A stretch of DNA of 64,000 nucleotides from G965215055 sp965215055 (GCA_965215055.1 OZ244046.1:558001-622000); one strand, 5' to 3'; positions 51,392-60,184 are shown, counted from the first letter of the stretch. A program made the numbers and translations. The notes: generated by a model not told the origin, from the letters alone.

Positions 51392-51763
51392 TCAGGAGTC
51401 TTCAACAGGTCGATCCACCAGTTCTACAAGTGCCATGGGGGCGTTGTCTCCAGGACGAAAACCGCATTTCAAAATACGGATGTAGCCTCCAGGCCGATTT
51501 TTGTAGCGGGGAGAAAGTTCGGAAAATAATTTTCCAACACTGGCCTTGTCGCGTAATTTTGCGAAGGCTTGCCGCCGCCTGTCAACGCTGTCTTCTTTCG
51601 CCAAGGTGATTAAAGGTTCCGCATAGCGGCGTAATTCCTTGGCCTTTGGCAGGGTGGTGCGGATGACTTCGTGTAAAAACAGGGAGGCCGCCATATTGCT
51701 GAACATCGCCTTGCGATGAGCACTGTTTCTGTTCAGTCGACGCCCGGTCTCTCTGTGTCTCAC
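51392..51763 (-). CDS. rplQ: 50S ribosomal protein L17
   Basis: 123 residues from GTG, giving RHRETGRRLNRNSAHRKAMF; an AGGTAG sequence lies just ahead of it. The open frame extends 75 codons upstream but that part overlaps rpoA. LHEVIRTTLPKAKELRRYAEPLITLAK and GGYIRILKCGFRPGDNAPMALVELVD are the L17 signatures. It is the last gene of the alpha operon and overlaps nothing. Length compares with 127 in E. coli. Confidence 0.97.
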   Translation of the reverse strand: MRHRETGRRLNRNSAHRKAMFSNMAASLFLHEVIRTTLPKAKELRRYAEPLITLAKEDSVDRRRQAFAKLRDKASVGKLFSELSPRYKNRPGGYIRILKCGFRPGDNAPMALVELVDRPVEDS

Positions 51764-51831
51764 TTGACTACCTATTTCACCTGAATAAATAATTTTGTGT
51801 TTTTGTGCAGGCTGAGCTAACGCTTGAAAGG

Positions 51832-52818
51832 TCAGACGAATACCTTGCGTTCCGTATGCAGGTCGGCTGGCGGCCAGTTTTCCAAACGCATCCCCAGTGA
51901 CAGGCCGTAGGTTCCTAGTACGTTCTTGATTTCCGTCAAGGATTTTTTGCCCAAGTTGGGCGTCTTCATAAGGTCGGTTTCCGTGCACTGAATCAAGTCG
52001 CCGATATAGTAAATACTTTCCGCCTTCAGGCAGTTCGCTGAACGAACGGTAAGCTCAAGGTCGTCTACCGGCCTTAGCAGGATCGGATCGATTTCCGCTT
52101 CGGACTTGTCCGGCTCGACCGGTTCTTCGGCCTGCAAGTCTACAAATACGGATATCTGCTGCTGCAACAGGCCCGCAGCTTTGCGAATGGTGTTCTCAGG
52201 GTCGATGGTACCATTCGTTTCCAGGTCAATAATAAGTTTGTCCAAGTCGGTGTGTTGTTCCACGCGCGCGCTTTCCACTGAATACGCCACCTTGCGCACC
52301 GGGCTGAAGCTTGCGTCCAACGATAATGAGCCGATGGCACGATTGTCTTCACCGCGACGTTGCGTGGCAGGCTGATAACCACGGCCCCTGGCCACTTTCA
52401 AAGTCATGCTTAATGATCCCTGGTCAGTCAAATGAGCAATCACGTGGTCCTTGTTGACGATTTCAACATCATGGGCCGTTTCTATGTCCCCGGCGGTAAC
52501 CACTCCCGGACCCTGCTTTTGTAAGGTCAGTGTGGCTTCCTTTTTATCGTGCATAATAACCGCTACGCCTTTCAGGTTGAGCAGGATGTCGGCTACGTCT
52601 TCCTGCACTCCTTCAATGGCGGTGTATTCATGCAACACTCCGTCAATTTGAACTTCTACTATCGCGCATCCCGGTATTGATGAAAGCAGAATACGACGCA
52701 AGGCATTACCAAGAGTGTAGCCAAAACCACGTTCCAATGGCTCAAGCATAACTTTGGCATGGCATTCGTCGACTAACTGCACGTCTACTACCCTGGGCTT
52801 TAATAAATTATCTGCCAT
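51832..52818 (-). CDS. rpoA: RNA polymerase subunit alpha
   Basis: 328 residues, one short of E. coli. The N-terminal assembly domain (about 1-235) includes HAKVMLEPLERGFGYTLGNALRRILLSSIPGCAIVEV. The linker is acidic. The C-terminal domain (about 250-328) has ELTVRSANCLKAESIYYIGDLIQ and GKKSLTEIKNVL with the surface that binds UP elements and activators. It lies between rpsD and rplQ, the canonical place. Confidence 0.98.
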   Translation of the reverse strand: MADNLLKPRVVDVQLVDECHAKVMLEPLERGFGYTLGNALRRILLSSIPGCAIVEVQIDGVLHEYTAIEGVQEDVADILLNLKGVAVIMHDKKEATLTLQKQGPGVVTAGDIETAHDVEIVNKDHVIAHLTDQGSLSMTLKVARGRGYQPATQRRGEDNRAIGSLSLDASFSPVRKVAYSVESARVEQHTDLDKLIIDLETNGTIDPENTIRKAAGLLQQQISVFVDLQAEEPVEPDKSEAEIDPILLRPVDDLELTVRSANCLKAESIYYIGDLIQCTETDLMKTPNLGKKSLTEIKNVLGTYGLSLGMRLENWPPADLHTERKVFV

Positions 52819-52842
52819 CGAAAACCTCTTTCAAAAAATGTC

Positions 52843-53463
52843 TTATTTGGAATACAACTCGACCACGAGCGACTCGTTAACGTCCTGCGGTAGGTCATCG
52901 CGCTCGGGCATGAATTTGAACTTGCCCTGCATTTTCTTGACGTCTACTTCAACCCAGTCCGGTAATCCGATTTGCTCCGCAACGTTAAGTGCGTCCTGAA
53001 TACGTAATTGCTTTTTTGCCTTCTCTCGTATACTGATTACATCATCCGGTGATACGTGATACGAAGGTACGTTTACCACTACTTTATTTACTTCAATCGC
53101 CTTGTGAGTAACAAGCTGCCGACACTCCGCGCGCGTAACGCCAAAGCCCATGCGGTATACCATGTTGTCCAGTCTGCATTCGAGTAATTGCAACAGGTTT
53201 TCTCCCGTAGAACCTTTGATACGCGAGGCTTTTTTATAGTAATTTCTAAACTGGCGCTCCAGCACGCCGTATATCCGGCGCAGCTTCTGTTTTTCACGCA
53301 GCTGTATGCCGTAGTTTGAAACCCGGCCGCGCTTGTCACCATGCTGACCAGGCTGTTTGTCAATCTTGCATTTCGACTTGAGCGACCGGGCACGCCCCTT
53401 CAATAACAGGTCTGTACCTTCACGTCGGCTGAGTTTGCACTTCGGCCCTAGATAGCGCGCCAT
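52843..53463 (-). CDS. rpsD: 30S ribosomal protein S4
   Basis: 206 residues. The start MARYLGPKCKLSRREGTDLLLKG and an S4 RNA-binding domain (about 95-155, RLDNMVYRMGFGVTRAECRQLVTHKAIEVN) are typical; it lacks the N-terminal zinc cysteines of other S4 types. In E. coli S4 represses its own operon by binding the rpsM leader; the same may hold here. It lies between rpsK and rpoA. Confidence 0.98.
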   Translation of the reverse strand: MARYLGPKCKLSRREGTDLLLKGRARSLKSKCKIDKQPGQHGDKRGRVSNYGIQLREKQKLRRIYGVLERQFRNYYKKASRIKGSTGENLLQLLECRLDNMVYRMGFGVTRAECRQLVTHKAIEVNKVVVNVPSYHVSPDDVISIREKAKKQLRIQDALNVAEQIGLPDWVEVDVKKMQGKFKFMPERDDLPQDVNESLVVELYSK

Positions 53464-53475
53464 AATATATCCTTC

Positions 53476-53865
53476 CTATACACGGCGGCGCTTGGGTGGA
53501 CGACAGCCGTTATGCGGAATCGGCGTGACGTCATTTATACTGGTAATCCTGTATCCCACTGCATTGAGCGCACGCACTGCCGATTCACGGCCAGGTCCCG
53601 GACCTTTGACTTTCACTTCAAGATTTTTCAAACCGTATTCAAGCGCAGCCTGCCCGGCACGTTCTGCCGCAGTTTGCGCGGCAAAGGGTGTGCTCTTGCG
53701 CGAACCGCGAAATCCCGAGCCACCAGAGGTCGCCCAAGCCAAGGCGTTACCCTGCCGGTCCGTAATCGTGATGATGGTATTGTTGAAAGAGGCATGAATA
53801 TGCGCCACTCCGTCAGTAACGATGCGTGTTGCTTTCTTCCTGGCGCGAGGTGATGATTTTGCCAT
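53476..53865 (-). CDS. rpsK: 30S ribosomal protein S11
   Basis: 129 residues. GVAHIHASFNNTIITITDRQGNALAWATSGG and VKGPGPGRESAVRALNAVGYRI are diagnostic, and it ends with PIPHNGCRPPKRRRV as in E. coli. S11 forms part of the 30S platform. It follows rpsM by 23 bases and precedes rpsD in the alpha operon. Confidence 0.98.
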   Translation of the reverse strand: MAKSSPRARKKATRIVTDGVAHIHASFNNTIITITDRQGNALAWATSGGSGFRGSRKSTPFAAQTAAERAGQAALEYGLKNLEVKVKGPGPGRESAVRALNAVGYRITSINDVTPIPHNGCRPPKRRRV

Positions 53866-53888
53866 TGCTGATCAGTAATCCTGTATCT

Positions 53889-54245
53889 CTAACGTTTGAT
53901 CGGCCGCCTCGGCCCTTTGCGAGTACGTGCATTGGTGCGCGTTCGCTGCCCATGCAACGGCAAACCGCGGCGATGCCGTATACCTCGATACGTCCCCAAG
54001 TCCATCAGTCGCTTTATGTTGACGGTAATTTCCCGGCGAAGATCGCCTTCTACGCGATATCTGGATACTTCTGTACGTAAACGACTTACCTCGCTCTCGC
54101 TGAGGTCCTTGATCTTGGTGCCTGGTGGAACGTCCGCGTCTGTGCAGATCTTGCGCGCTCTCGAACGCCCGACGCCATAAATGGAGGTCAGTGCAATTTC
54201 GGTGTGCTTGTGTACCGGCACATTGATTCCAGCAATACGCGCCAT
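53889..54245 (-). CDS. rpsM: 30S ribosomal protein S13
   Basis: 118 residues. MARIAGINVPVHKHTEIALTSIYGVGRSRA, then TDLSESE-like and YRGIRHRRGLPLHGQRTRTNARTRKGPRR are S13 signatures; the basic C-terminal tail contacts tRNA in the P site. An AGGGG ribosome-binding site is in a 91-base leader after rpmJ. It is the first gene of the alpha operon. Confidence 0.98.
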   Translation of the reverse strand: MARIAGINVPVHKHTEIALTSIYGVGRSRARKICTDADVPPGTKIKDLSESEVSRLRTEVSRYRVEGDLRREITVNIKRLMDLGTYRGIRHRRGLPLHGQRTRTNARTRKGPRRPIKR

Positions 54246-54336
54246 TAAAAAACCCCTGATAAGTTGCTGCTTGAAAACGTCTTTGCAACGGGATTGCGGA
54301 TTCTACCAGTCAAGTCAATCAAATACATGGTTTTTA
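54246..54336 (-). promoter_or_regulatory. Leader of the alpha operon (possible S4 target)
   Basis: A 91-base gap before rpsM, the longest gap inside the ribosomal cluster. It can fold a GTTGC/GCAAC stem (54263-54289) next to the ribosome-binding site. In E. coli S4 controls translation through a pseudoknot at this position. Whether this leader forms it cannot be decided by eye. Confidence 0.3.
54300..54308 (-). promoter_or_regulatory. Candidate extended -10 element before rpsM
   Basis: TGGTAGAAT on the minus strand (TGn plus TAGAAT, 5 of 6) with a poor -35. It lies 54 bases ahead of rpsM and could be a local promoter of the alpha operon. Confidence 0.3.
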
Positions 54337-54450
54337 TCAACCCTGACGTTGCTTGTGCCTCGGGTCCTTGCAAATCACGCGCACTACGTTGCGGCGGCGG
54401 ATGACTTTGCAGTTGCGGCACATTTTTTTCACGGACGCGCGTACTTTCAT
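54337..54450 (-). CDS. rpmJ: 50S ribosomal protein L36
   Basis: 37 residues; found by reading the gap between secY and rpsM. MKVRASVKKMCRNCKVIRRR at the start and VICKDPRHKQRQG at the end give the zinc-binding pattern of Cys11, Cys14, Cys27 and His32, the C+ form. L36 is a small 50S component. An AGGGAGGT ribosome-binding site lies 6 bases before its ATG. Secy-rpmJ-rpsM is the canonical order. Confidence 0.97.
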   Translation of the reverse strand: MKVRASVKKMCRNCKVIRRRNVVRVICKDPRHKQRQG

Positions 54451-54459
54451 GTTACCTCC

Positions 54460-55803
54460 CTAGCGTAATACTCCAGATCTTCCGTAACCTTTCAGATTTG
54501 CTTTTTTCATCAGCCCCTCGTATTGATGAGACATCAAGTGGGTCTGCACCTGGGCAATAAAATCCATTACCACGACAACAATAATCAATAAGGAGGTGCC
54601 TCCAAAATAAAAAGGCACGCTGAATTTCAGGATAAGGAATTCCGGTAACAGGCAGACGAGGGTGATATAGATCGCACCTACCGCCGTTAAACGTGTCAGC
54701 ACGGAATCAATGTAACGAGCCGTTTGTTCACCAGGGCGAATACCGGGAATAAAGGCACCGGAGCGCTTCAGGTTGTCCGCGGTTTCCCGTGAATCAAATA
54801 CGATCGCGGTATAAAAGAAGCAAAAGAATACTATCGCAAGGGCGTACAAGGCGACGTATAACGGCTGCCCGGGAGAAATCGCCGTAGCGATATTCTGTAA
54901 CCAGGCAAAGCTGCCGGTGGCACTGCCTGACCACTGTAACAGGGTAGCCGGGAATAAAATGATGCTGGAAGCAAAGATGGGGGGGATTACGCCCGACATG
55001 TTCAGTTTAAGCGGTAAATGCGTAGACTGGGCACTGTATAGCTTTCTGCCCTGCTGACGGCGCGCATAGTTGATAGTTATGCGCCGCTGCGCCCGTTCCA
55101 CAAAGATCACGAACGCGGTTACTACAATAGCCATTAAGAATAAAAACAGCGCAAAACCTTCGCCAATCGCACCTTGTGAAACCAAGTCAAGTGTGCCGCC
55201 AATGGCAGCGGGCAGACCCGCTACGATGCCGGCAAAGATGATAATGGAGATGCCGTTGCCAATGCCGCGCTCTGTTATCTGTTCACCCAGCCACATCAAA
55301 AACATCGTGCCGGTAACCAGGCTCACGGTGGCTGTAAAGATAAAGTTAACGCCGGGGGTGAGTGCTACCTGCTGGTTCTGCAAGGCAATCGATACGCCTA
55401 TGGCCTGAAACGTTGCCAGAAAGAATGTTCCATAACGTGTGTACTGGGTAATTTTACGCCGCCCCGCTTCGCCTTCTTTCTTCAGTTCTTTGAGGCTGGG
55501 AACGACTGCACTCATCAATTGCATGATGATGGCCGCCGAGATATACGGCATGATGCCAAGCGCAAGGATGCTCAGGCGTTGTAACGCACCGCCCGAAAAC
55601 ATGTTAAACATCCCCAGTATGGTGCTGCTCTGCTGCTCAAAAAATCTTGCCATGGCGGCCGGGTCAATTCCAGGGACGGGGATGTAGGTGCCAATGCGAT
55701 ATACGATAAGGGCAAACAATACAAACAGTAGTCGCTTGCGCAATTCGGTAACCTGTCCAAGCCCTGCAAGAGAGCCAACAGCACTGGCGGCTGCACGAGT
55801 CAT
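54460..55803 (-). CDS. secY: Protein translocase subunit SecY
   Basis: 447 residues with ten predicted membrane helices. Diagnostic segments: RIGTYIPVPGIDPAAMA, GALQRLSILALGIMPYISAAIIMQLMSAVVP in the plug and lateral-gate region, YARRQQGRKLYSAQSTHLPLKLN and GGTSLLIIVVVVMDF near the end. It forms the protein-conducting channel with SecE and SecG. Its ATG overlaps the rplO stop (TGATG). It is the last gene of the spc operon before rpmJ. Confidence 0.98.
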   Translation of the reverse strand: MTRAAASAVGSLAGLGQVTELRKRLLFVLFALIVYRIGTYIPVPGIDPAAMARFFEQQSSTILGMFNMFSGGALQRLSILALGIMPYISAAIIMQLMSAVVPSLKELKKEGEAGRRKITQYTRYGTFFLATFQAIGVSIALQNQQVALTPGVNFIFTATVSLVTGTMFLMWLGEQITERGIGNGISIIIFAGIVAGLPAAIGGTLDLVSQGAIGEGFALFLFLMAIVVTAFVIFVERAQRRITINYARRQQGRKLYSAQSTHLPLKLNMSGVIPPIFASSIILFPATLLQWSGSATGSFAWLQNIATAISPGQPLYVALYALAIVFFCFFYTAIVFDSRETADNLKRSGAFIPGIRPGEQTARYIDSVLTRLTAVGAIYITLVCLLPEFLILKFSVPFYFGGTSLLIIVVVVMDFIAQVQTHLMSHQYEGLMKKANLKGYGRSGVLR

Positions 55804-56237
55804 CAGTCTTGTACTTGTCCCCCAGCTGCTTCAAGTGCCTTTCTTGCACCCGGAGTAAACAATAATCCCTTGGTTGTCACGGCAATTTCAATCTTGCCTG
55901 AATGAATCACTTTGACCCGTTTGGCCTTGGCGGGAATCAATCCTTCTTTTTTCAATACGTCGATGTCGATTACGTCACCGCTGGCGCAGGCAAGTTCGTG
56001 CAAACGCAGTTCAGCAGTATGGGAAGATTTGCGGGAGCGAAATCCTACTTTGGGCAAGCGCCGCTGCAACGGCATCTGACCGCCCTCAAAACCGACTTTA
56101 TGATAACCACCACTGCGTGAACCCTGGCCCTTGTGCCCACGTCCACAAGTTTTGCCATGGCCGGAGCCGATGCCGCGCCCAACGCGCCTGCGGGCGGAAC
56201 GGCTCCCTGTTGCAGGTTTCAGATTATTTAGATACAT
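55803..56237 (-). CDS. rplO: 50S ribosomal protein L15
   Basis: 144 residues. MYLNNLKPATGSRSARRRVGRGIGSGHGKTCGRGHKGQGSR and the GFEGGQMPLQRRLPKVGF stretch are the L15 signatures. It is translationally coupled to secY. It follows rpmD by 15 bases. Confidence 0.98.
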   Translation of the reverse strand: MYLNNLKPATGSRSARRRVGRGIGSGHGKTCGRGHKGQGSRSGGYHKVGFEGGQMPLQRRLPKVGFRSRKSSHTAELRLHELACASGDVIDIDVLKKEGLIPAKAKRVKVIHSGKIEIAVTTKGLLFTPGARKALEAAGGQVQD

Positions 56238-56252
56238 GCCCGCCGTGCCTTA

Positions 56253-56444
56253 TCATGATGCCTGGATTTCTTCAGTGGTTAAAAGATAACTGATTTTATC
56301 AATCATGCCGCGATTCTCCGGGGTGTCGGCTATTGTTACAGGCTTGTGTATACGCCGGATTCCCAAGCCGCGCGCGCAGGCCTTGTGCGCGGCAAGTCGC
56401 CCGCTTAAGCTCTTTACCAAGGTCACTTTTAATTGCTTGTCCAT
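56253..56444 (-). CDS. rpmD: 50S ribosomal protein L30
   Basis: 63 residues. LKVTLVKSLSGRLAAHKACARGLGIRRIHKPV is typical of L30. It lies between rpsE and rplO, 11 bases after rpsE. Length matches E. coli L30 (59). Confidence 0.97.
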   Translation of the reverse strand: MDKQLKVTLVKSLSGRLAAHKACARGLGIRRIHKPVTIADTPENRGMIDKISYLLTTEEIQAS

Positions 56445-56455
56445 CGCTCACAACC

Positions 56456-56962
56456 CTATGACAGTATGTCTTCAATTGTCTTGCCGCGTTTTGCCGCAAT
56501 GTGGTCCGGCGACTGCATACTGCAAAGCGCATCTACCGTAGCTTGCACGACGTTAATCGGATTCCTGGAGCCAATACATTTTGATAAAACGTTCTTGATG
56601 CCCACTACTTCAAATACCGCGCGCATAGCACCCCCAGCAATAATCCCAGTACCCACGGTAGCAGGCTGCATGAAGACTTTGGCGGCACCGTGTTCACCAA
56701 CTACGGGGTAGTGCAAGGTGTCATCTTGCAAAGGGACTCTTCTCAGTTTTTTGCGTGCCCGTTCCATGGCTTTCTGAATCGCCAGCGGTACTTCGCGCGC
56801 CTTGCCATAGCCTATGCCCACTTGGCCGTTACTGTCTCCAACGACGGTAAGTGCGGTAAATCCAAATTGACGACCACCCTTAACGACTTTTGCGACTCGA
56901 TTGACCGCGACCAGTCTCTCTTCAAGACCATCTGCAATTCTCGCCGGTTCGTTACTTGCCAT
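56456..56962 (-). CDS. rpsE: 30S ribosomal protein S5
   Basis: 168 residues. The double-stranded-RNA-binding fold has LVAVNRVAKVVKGGRQFGFTALTVVGD and GYGKAREVPLAIQKAMERARK; GIIAGGAMRAVFEVVGIKNVLSKCIGSRNPINVV follows. S5 helps translational fidelity. It lies between rplR and rpmD. Confidence 0.98.
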   Translation of the reverse strand: MASNEPARIADGLEERLVAVNRVAKVVKGGRQFGFTALTVVGDSNGQVGIGYGKAREVPLAIQKAMERARKKLRRVPLQDDTLHYPVVGEHGAAKVFMQPATVGTGIIAGGAMRAVFEVVGIKNVLSKCIGSRNPINVVQATVDALCSMQSPDHIAAKRGKTIEDILS

Positions 56963-56988
56963 TGCTCCTGGACCCTCGTCTGTCAGCC

Positions 56989-57342
56989 TTAAAACTTCAA
57001 TCCTGCTGCACGCGCGGCATCAGCCAGGGCCTGAACCCGGCCGTGGTATTTAAATCCGGAACGATCAAAGGATACGCTGTGCACGCCTTTGTCCCTGGCA
57101 CGCTCGGCAATCATGGTACCTACCCGCTCGGCGGCTTCCACGTTGCCGGTGTATTTGACACCGCTACGCACGTCAGCTTCCAAAGATGAGGCGCTGGCTA
57201 TGGTTTCATGTCCCGCAGGAGCTATGATCTGCGCGTAGATGTGCCGGGGTGTTCGATGCACGCACAGGCGATGCGCCTTTAACTGTGCAATTTTGCTGCG
57301 AGATTTGCGCGCGCGCCGGGACCTTGAAGTCGATTTGTTCAC
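56989..57342 (-). CDS. rplR: 50S ribosomal protein L18
   Basis: 117 residues from GTG, 2 bases after the rplF stop. HRTPRHIYAQIIAPAGHETIASASSLE and KGVHSVSFDRSGFKYHGRVQALADAARAAGLKF are typical of L18, which binds 5S rRNA. The GTG start is the only one in frame. Confidence 0.97.
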   Translation of the reverse strand: MNKSTSRSRRARKSRSKIAQLKAHRLCVHRTPRHIYAQIIAPAGHETIASASSLEADVRSGVKYTGNVEAAERVGTMIAERARDKGVHSVSFDRSGFKYHGRVQALADAARAAGLKF

Positions 57343-57344
57343 GA

Positions 57345-57872
57345 TTATTTCTTCTTCGCTTCCTTACGAATAATTCTCTCTTCGGCATATTTGATGCCTT
57401 TGCCCTTGTATGGCTCGGGAGGACGATAGGCACGAATTTCCGCTGCAACCTGCCCGACTTTTTGTTTATCCGCACCGCTTACTACTACTTCCGTCTGACT
57501 GGGTGTCGTAATTTTAATTCCGTCCGGAATGGGATAGTCAACAGGATGGGAAAATCCTAACGCAAGATTCAGTGTCTTACCCCTGGATTGCGCACGGTAC
57601 CCAACTCCTATCAATTCCAATTTTTTGGAAAAACCCTCGCTTACGCCCGCTACCAGGTTGTTCATCAGTGAACGCGTGGTGCCAGCCATGGCGGTATTGC
57701 CAGTCTTTTCGGTCAACACACGCAACTGGTTGTCCTTGTGTTCTACTCGCACGTCTGGATGAATTTCCATGTGTACCTCGCCCAGAGAGCCCTTTACCGC
57801 AAGATGTTGGCTCTGCAGTTTCACTTCTACGCCCGCAGGAACAGGGATAGGCTGTTTCGCAATTCGTGACAT
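57345..57872 (-). CDS. rplF: 50S ribosomal protein L6
   Basis: 175 residues. MSRIAKQPIPVPAGVEV, LELIGVGYRAQSRGKTLNLALGFSHPV and RPPEPYKGKGIKYAEERI are L6 signatures of its two repeated domains. It lies between rpsH and rplR in the spc operon. Confidence 0.98.
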   Translation of the reverse strand: MSRIAKQPIPVPAGVEVKLQSQHLAVKGSLGEVHMEIHPDVRVEHKDNQLRVLTEKTGNTAMAGTTRSLMNNLVAGVSEGFSKKLELIGVGYRAQSRGKTLNLALGFSHPVDYPIPDGIKITTPSQTEVVVSGADKQKVGQVAAEIRAYRPPEPYKGKGIKYAEERIIRKEAKKK

Positions 57873-57896
57873 GTTATCGATCGCTCGGATGGTTTC

Positions 57897-58292
57897 TTAT
57901 TCTACTTCGCATAATATTTCACCACCGTGGCCCGCAGCACGTGCAGCCCTGTCACTCATTACACCCCTGGAGGTGGATACAATTGCGACGCCCAAACCAC
58001 CAATTACCTTGGGCAAATCGTCGGAATTTTTATAGATGCGCAATCCTGGCCGGCTGACTCGCCTGAGCTTGGAAATGACGGGCTGGCCCATGTGGTATTT
58101 GAGCGTTATGGTGAGTTCACTCTTGACGCCGTCCTCGGCCACGGCAAAATCTTCAATATAGCCCTCTTCCTTAAGCACTTGTGCAATCGCTCTTTTCAGC
58201 TTGGAAGATGGCATTGTTACGGTAACTTTTTTGGTATTTTGGCCATTGCGAATGCGCGTCAACATGTCGGCAATAGGGTCGCTCATGCTCAT
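57897..58292 (-). CDS. rpsH: 30S ribosomal protein S8
   Basis: 131 residues from the ATG giving MSMSDPIADMLTRIRNGQ; E. coli S8 starts the same way and has 130. The open frame extends upstream into rpsN. VTMPSSKLKRAIAQVLKEEGYIEDF and GLGVAIVSTSRGVMSDRAARAAG follow. In E. coli S8 represses the spc operon; no target was searched for here. Confidence 0.97.
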   Translation of the reverse strand: MSMSDPIADMLTRIRNGQNTKKVTVTMPSSKLKRAIAQVLKEEGYIEDFAVAEDGVKSELTITLKYHMGQPVISKLRRVSRPGLRIYKNSDDLPKVIGGLGVAIVSTSRGVMSDRAARAAGHGGEILCEVE

Positions 58293-58305
58293 GCCGTTGC
58301 CCCAA

Positions 58306-58611
58306 CTACCAACTGGCCTTGACCAAGCCGGGTATATCGCCCCGCATGGCTGCTTCACGTAGCTTGTTGCGCCCTAAACCAAACTTGCGGTAGTACCCTT
58401 TTGCACGCCCGGTAAGGCTACAGCGGTTACGCAAGCGTACCGGACTGGCATTTCTGGGTAATTTTTGTAATTCCAACATGGCTTCCTGTTTTTCTTCCTC
58501 GGCGGCCGTCGGGCTTTTTATAATGGCTTTGAGTCGTGCACGTCTGGCCGTGTAACGACGTACAACTTTGTTGCGCTTTTTCTCTCGCTCTATCATTGAT
58601 TTCTTGGCCAT
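58306..58611 (-). CDS. rpsN: 30S ribosomal protein S14
   Basis: 101 residues, the long, zinc-free form without CxxC pairs. MAKKSMIEREKKRNKVVRRY and LPRNASPVRLRNRCSLTGRAKGYYRKFGLGRNKLREAAMRG are diagnostic. It lies between rplE and rpsH. Confidence 0.98.
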   Translation of the reverse strand: MAKKSMIEREKKRNKVVRRYTARRARLKAIIKSPTAAEEEKQEAMLELQKLPRNASPVRLRNRCSLTGRAKGYYRKFGLGRNKLREAAMRGDIPGLVKASW

Positions 58612-58636
58612 CTAGCTGCCTCGCATTTCCACAATA

Positions 58637-59176
58637 TTAACGCCTGAACGGGAAATTGAAGGATTCCAGCAAGGCTTTTGCTTCTTCATCCGTTCTCGCA
58701 GATGTAGTAATCGCAACGTCCATGCCGCGAATTGCATCAATTTTGTCATATTCGATTTCCGGAAAAATAATCTGTTCTGAAACTCCAAAACTGTAATTGC
58801 CGCGCCCGTCAAAAGCCCGGTATGACAAGCCTCGAAAGTCGCGTATACGTGGAATGGCTATGTTGATCAGGCGGTCCAGAAATTCGTACATGCGAGTTCT
58901 TCGTAAAGTCACTTTGCAACCAATCGGAAAACCGTCACGAATACTAAACCCGGCTATGGATTTTCTGGCCTTGGTCACAACTGCTTTTTGTCCGGCAATC
59001 AGTTCCACGTCTTCAACCACTTTTGTCATAACTTTCTTGTCACGCACTGCTTCACCCGCACCTACGTTGAGTGTGATTTTTTCAATGCGCGGCACTTGCA
59101 TGACGTTCTCGTAGCCAAGCTTTTCCATCAGTTGCTTGCGCACTGTATCCAGGTAATAATCCAACAGCCTAGCCAT
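58637..59176 (-). CDS. rplE: 50S ribosomal protein L5
   Basis: 179 residues. YENVMQVPRIEKITLNVGAGEAV, RKSIAGFSIRDGFPIGCKVTLRR and GNYSFGVSEQIIFPEIEYDKID are L5 signatures. L5 binds 5S rRNA and contacts P-site tRNA. It starts immediately at the rplX stop. Confidence 0.98.
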   Translation of the reverse strand: MARLLDYYLDTVRKQLMEKLGYENVMQVPRIEKITLNVGAGEAVRDKKVMTKVVEDVELIAGQKAVVTKARKSIAGFSIRDGFPIGCKVTLRRTRMYEFLDRLINIAIPRIRDFRGLSYRAFDGRGNYSFGVSEQIIFPEIEYDKIDAIRGMDVAITTSARTDEEAKALLESFNFPFRR

Positions 59177-59491
59177 CTATACGTCCACAACTTCGCCGTT
59201 GGATTTGAAACAACGCACTTTTTTGTTGTCCTCCAAGACCTTGAATCCAACCTTGTCTCCCTTGTTGGTGGAGGGGTTGAATAGCATTACGTTCGATGCA
59301 TGTATTGGCATTTCCTGCTCATTGATACCGCCGGTAATGCCCGCGTTGGGATTGGGTTTTTGATGCTTTTTGACCAGGTTTATGCCTTCCACGACAATCT
59401 TTCCAGCGATAATTTTCAATACTGTACCGCGCCGACCTTTATCCCTGCCGGCAATCACAATGACGTCATCTCCAACGCGTATTCTTTGCAT
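59177..59491 (-). CDS. rplX: 50S ribosomal protein L24
   Basis: 104 residues from the ATG giving MQRIRVGDDVIVIAG, the same length as E. coli L24; a TTG five codons upstream is the alternative. The KOW motif (VIVIAGRDKGRRGTVLKI) is present. It lies between rplN and rplE. Confidence 0.96.
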   Translation of the reverse strand: MQRIRVGDDVIVIAGRDKGRRGTVLKIIAGKIVVEGINLVKKHQKPNPNAGITGGINEQEMPIHASNVMLFNPSTNKGDKVGFKVLEDNKKVRCFKSNGEVVDV

Positions 59492-59533
59492 TTCTGCCAA
59501 ACCCAATTTTGCTACGCCCGTATTCGCGCTACG

Positions 59534-59902
59534 TTACAAGACTTCCGGCGCTAAAGAAATAATCTTCATGAAGCGCTGTGTGCGTAATTCGCGGGTTACA
59601 GGCCCAAAAATGCGCGTGCCAATGGGTTGCAGTTGAGGGCTTAATAGTACGGCCGCGTTATTATCAAAACGAATTAGTGAGCCATCCGGACGCCGCACGC
59701 CTTTTGCAGTTCTGACTACTACCGCGTTGTAGATTTCGCCTTTTTTCACCTTGCCGCGCGGGATTGCGTCTTTAATGCTCACTTTTATGATGTCGCCTAT
59801 GGCGGCGTAACGACGGCGTGATCCGCCGAGCACCTTGATGCACTGCAATTTGCGCGCGCCACTGTTGTCTGCTGCTTCCAGCGTAGATTGCATTTGAATC
59901 AT
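59534..59902 (-). CDS. rplN: 50S ribosomal protein L14
   Basis: 122 residues, the usual length. MIQMQSTLEAADNSGARKLQCIKVLGG and GDIIKVSIKDAIPRGKVKKGEI are typical. L14 is the binding site of RsfS, which is also encoded in this window. Confidence 0.98.
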   Translation of the reverse strand: MIQMQSTLEAADNSGARKLQCIKVLGGSRRRYAAIGDIIKVSIKDAIPRGKVKKGEIYNAVVVRTAKGVRRPDGSLIRFDNNAAVLLSPQLQPIGTRIFGPVTRELRTQRFMKIISLAPEVL

Positions 59903-59920
59903 AACTAGATCCCATTACAC

Positions 59921-60184
59921 CTAGGCTTGTACGCCGCGCCTAATTACGCTCACTAGCTGCCACGATTTCGTCTTTGATAACGGGCGGCATTCCCGAATGG
60001 CAACGTCGTCACCTATCTCGCATTCGTTATTTTCATCGTGAACGTGCAATTTTGTAGAGCGCCTTATGTATTTCTTGTACAAGGGATGCTTGACTTGCCG
60101 CTCTGATAACACGACCGCAGTCTTGTCCATTTTATTGTTTATCACCTTGCCTTGCAGAACACGAGCTTTTGTCTCTTCCTTCAC
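59921..60184 (-). CDS. rpsQ: 30S ribosomal protein S17
   Basis: 87 residues from GTG; the start overlaps the rpmC stop (GTGA). VINNKMDKTAVVLSERQVKHPLYKKYIRRSTK and CRPLSKTKSWQLVSVI are S17 signatures. It lies between rpmC and rplN. Confidence 0.97.
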   Translation of the reverse strand: MKEETKARVLQGKVINNKMDKTAVVLSERQVKHPLYKKYIRRSTKLHVHDENNECEIGDDVAIRECRPLSKTKSWQLVSVIRRGVQA

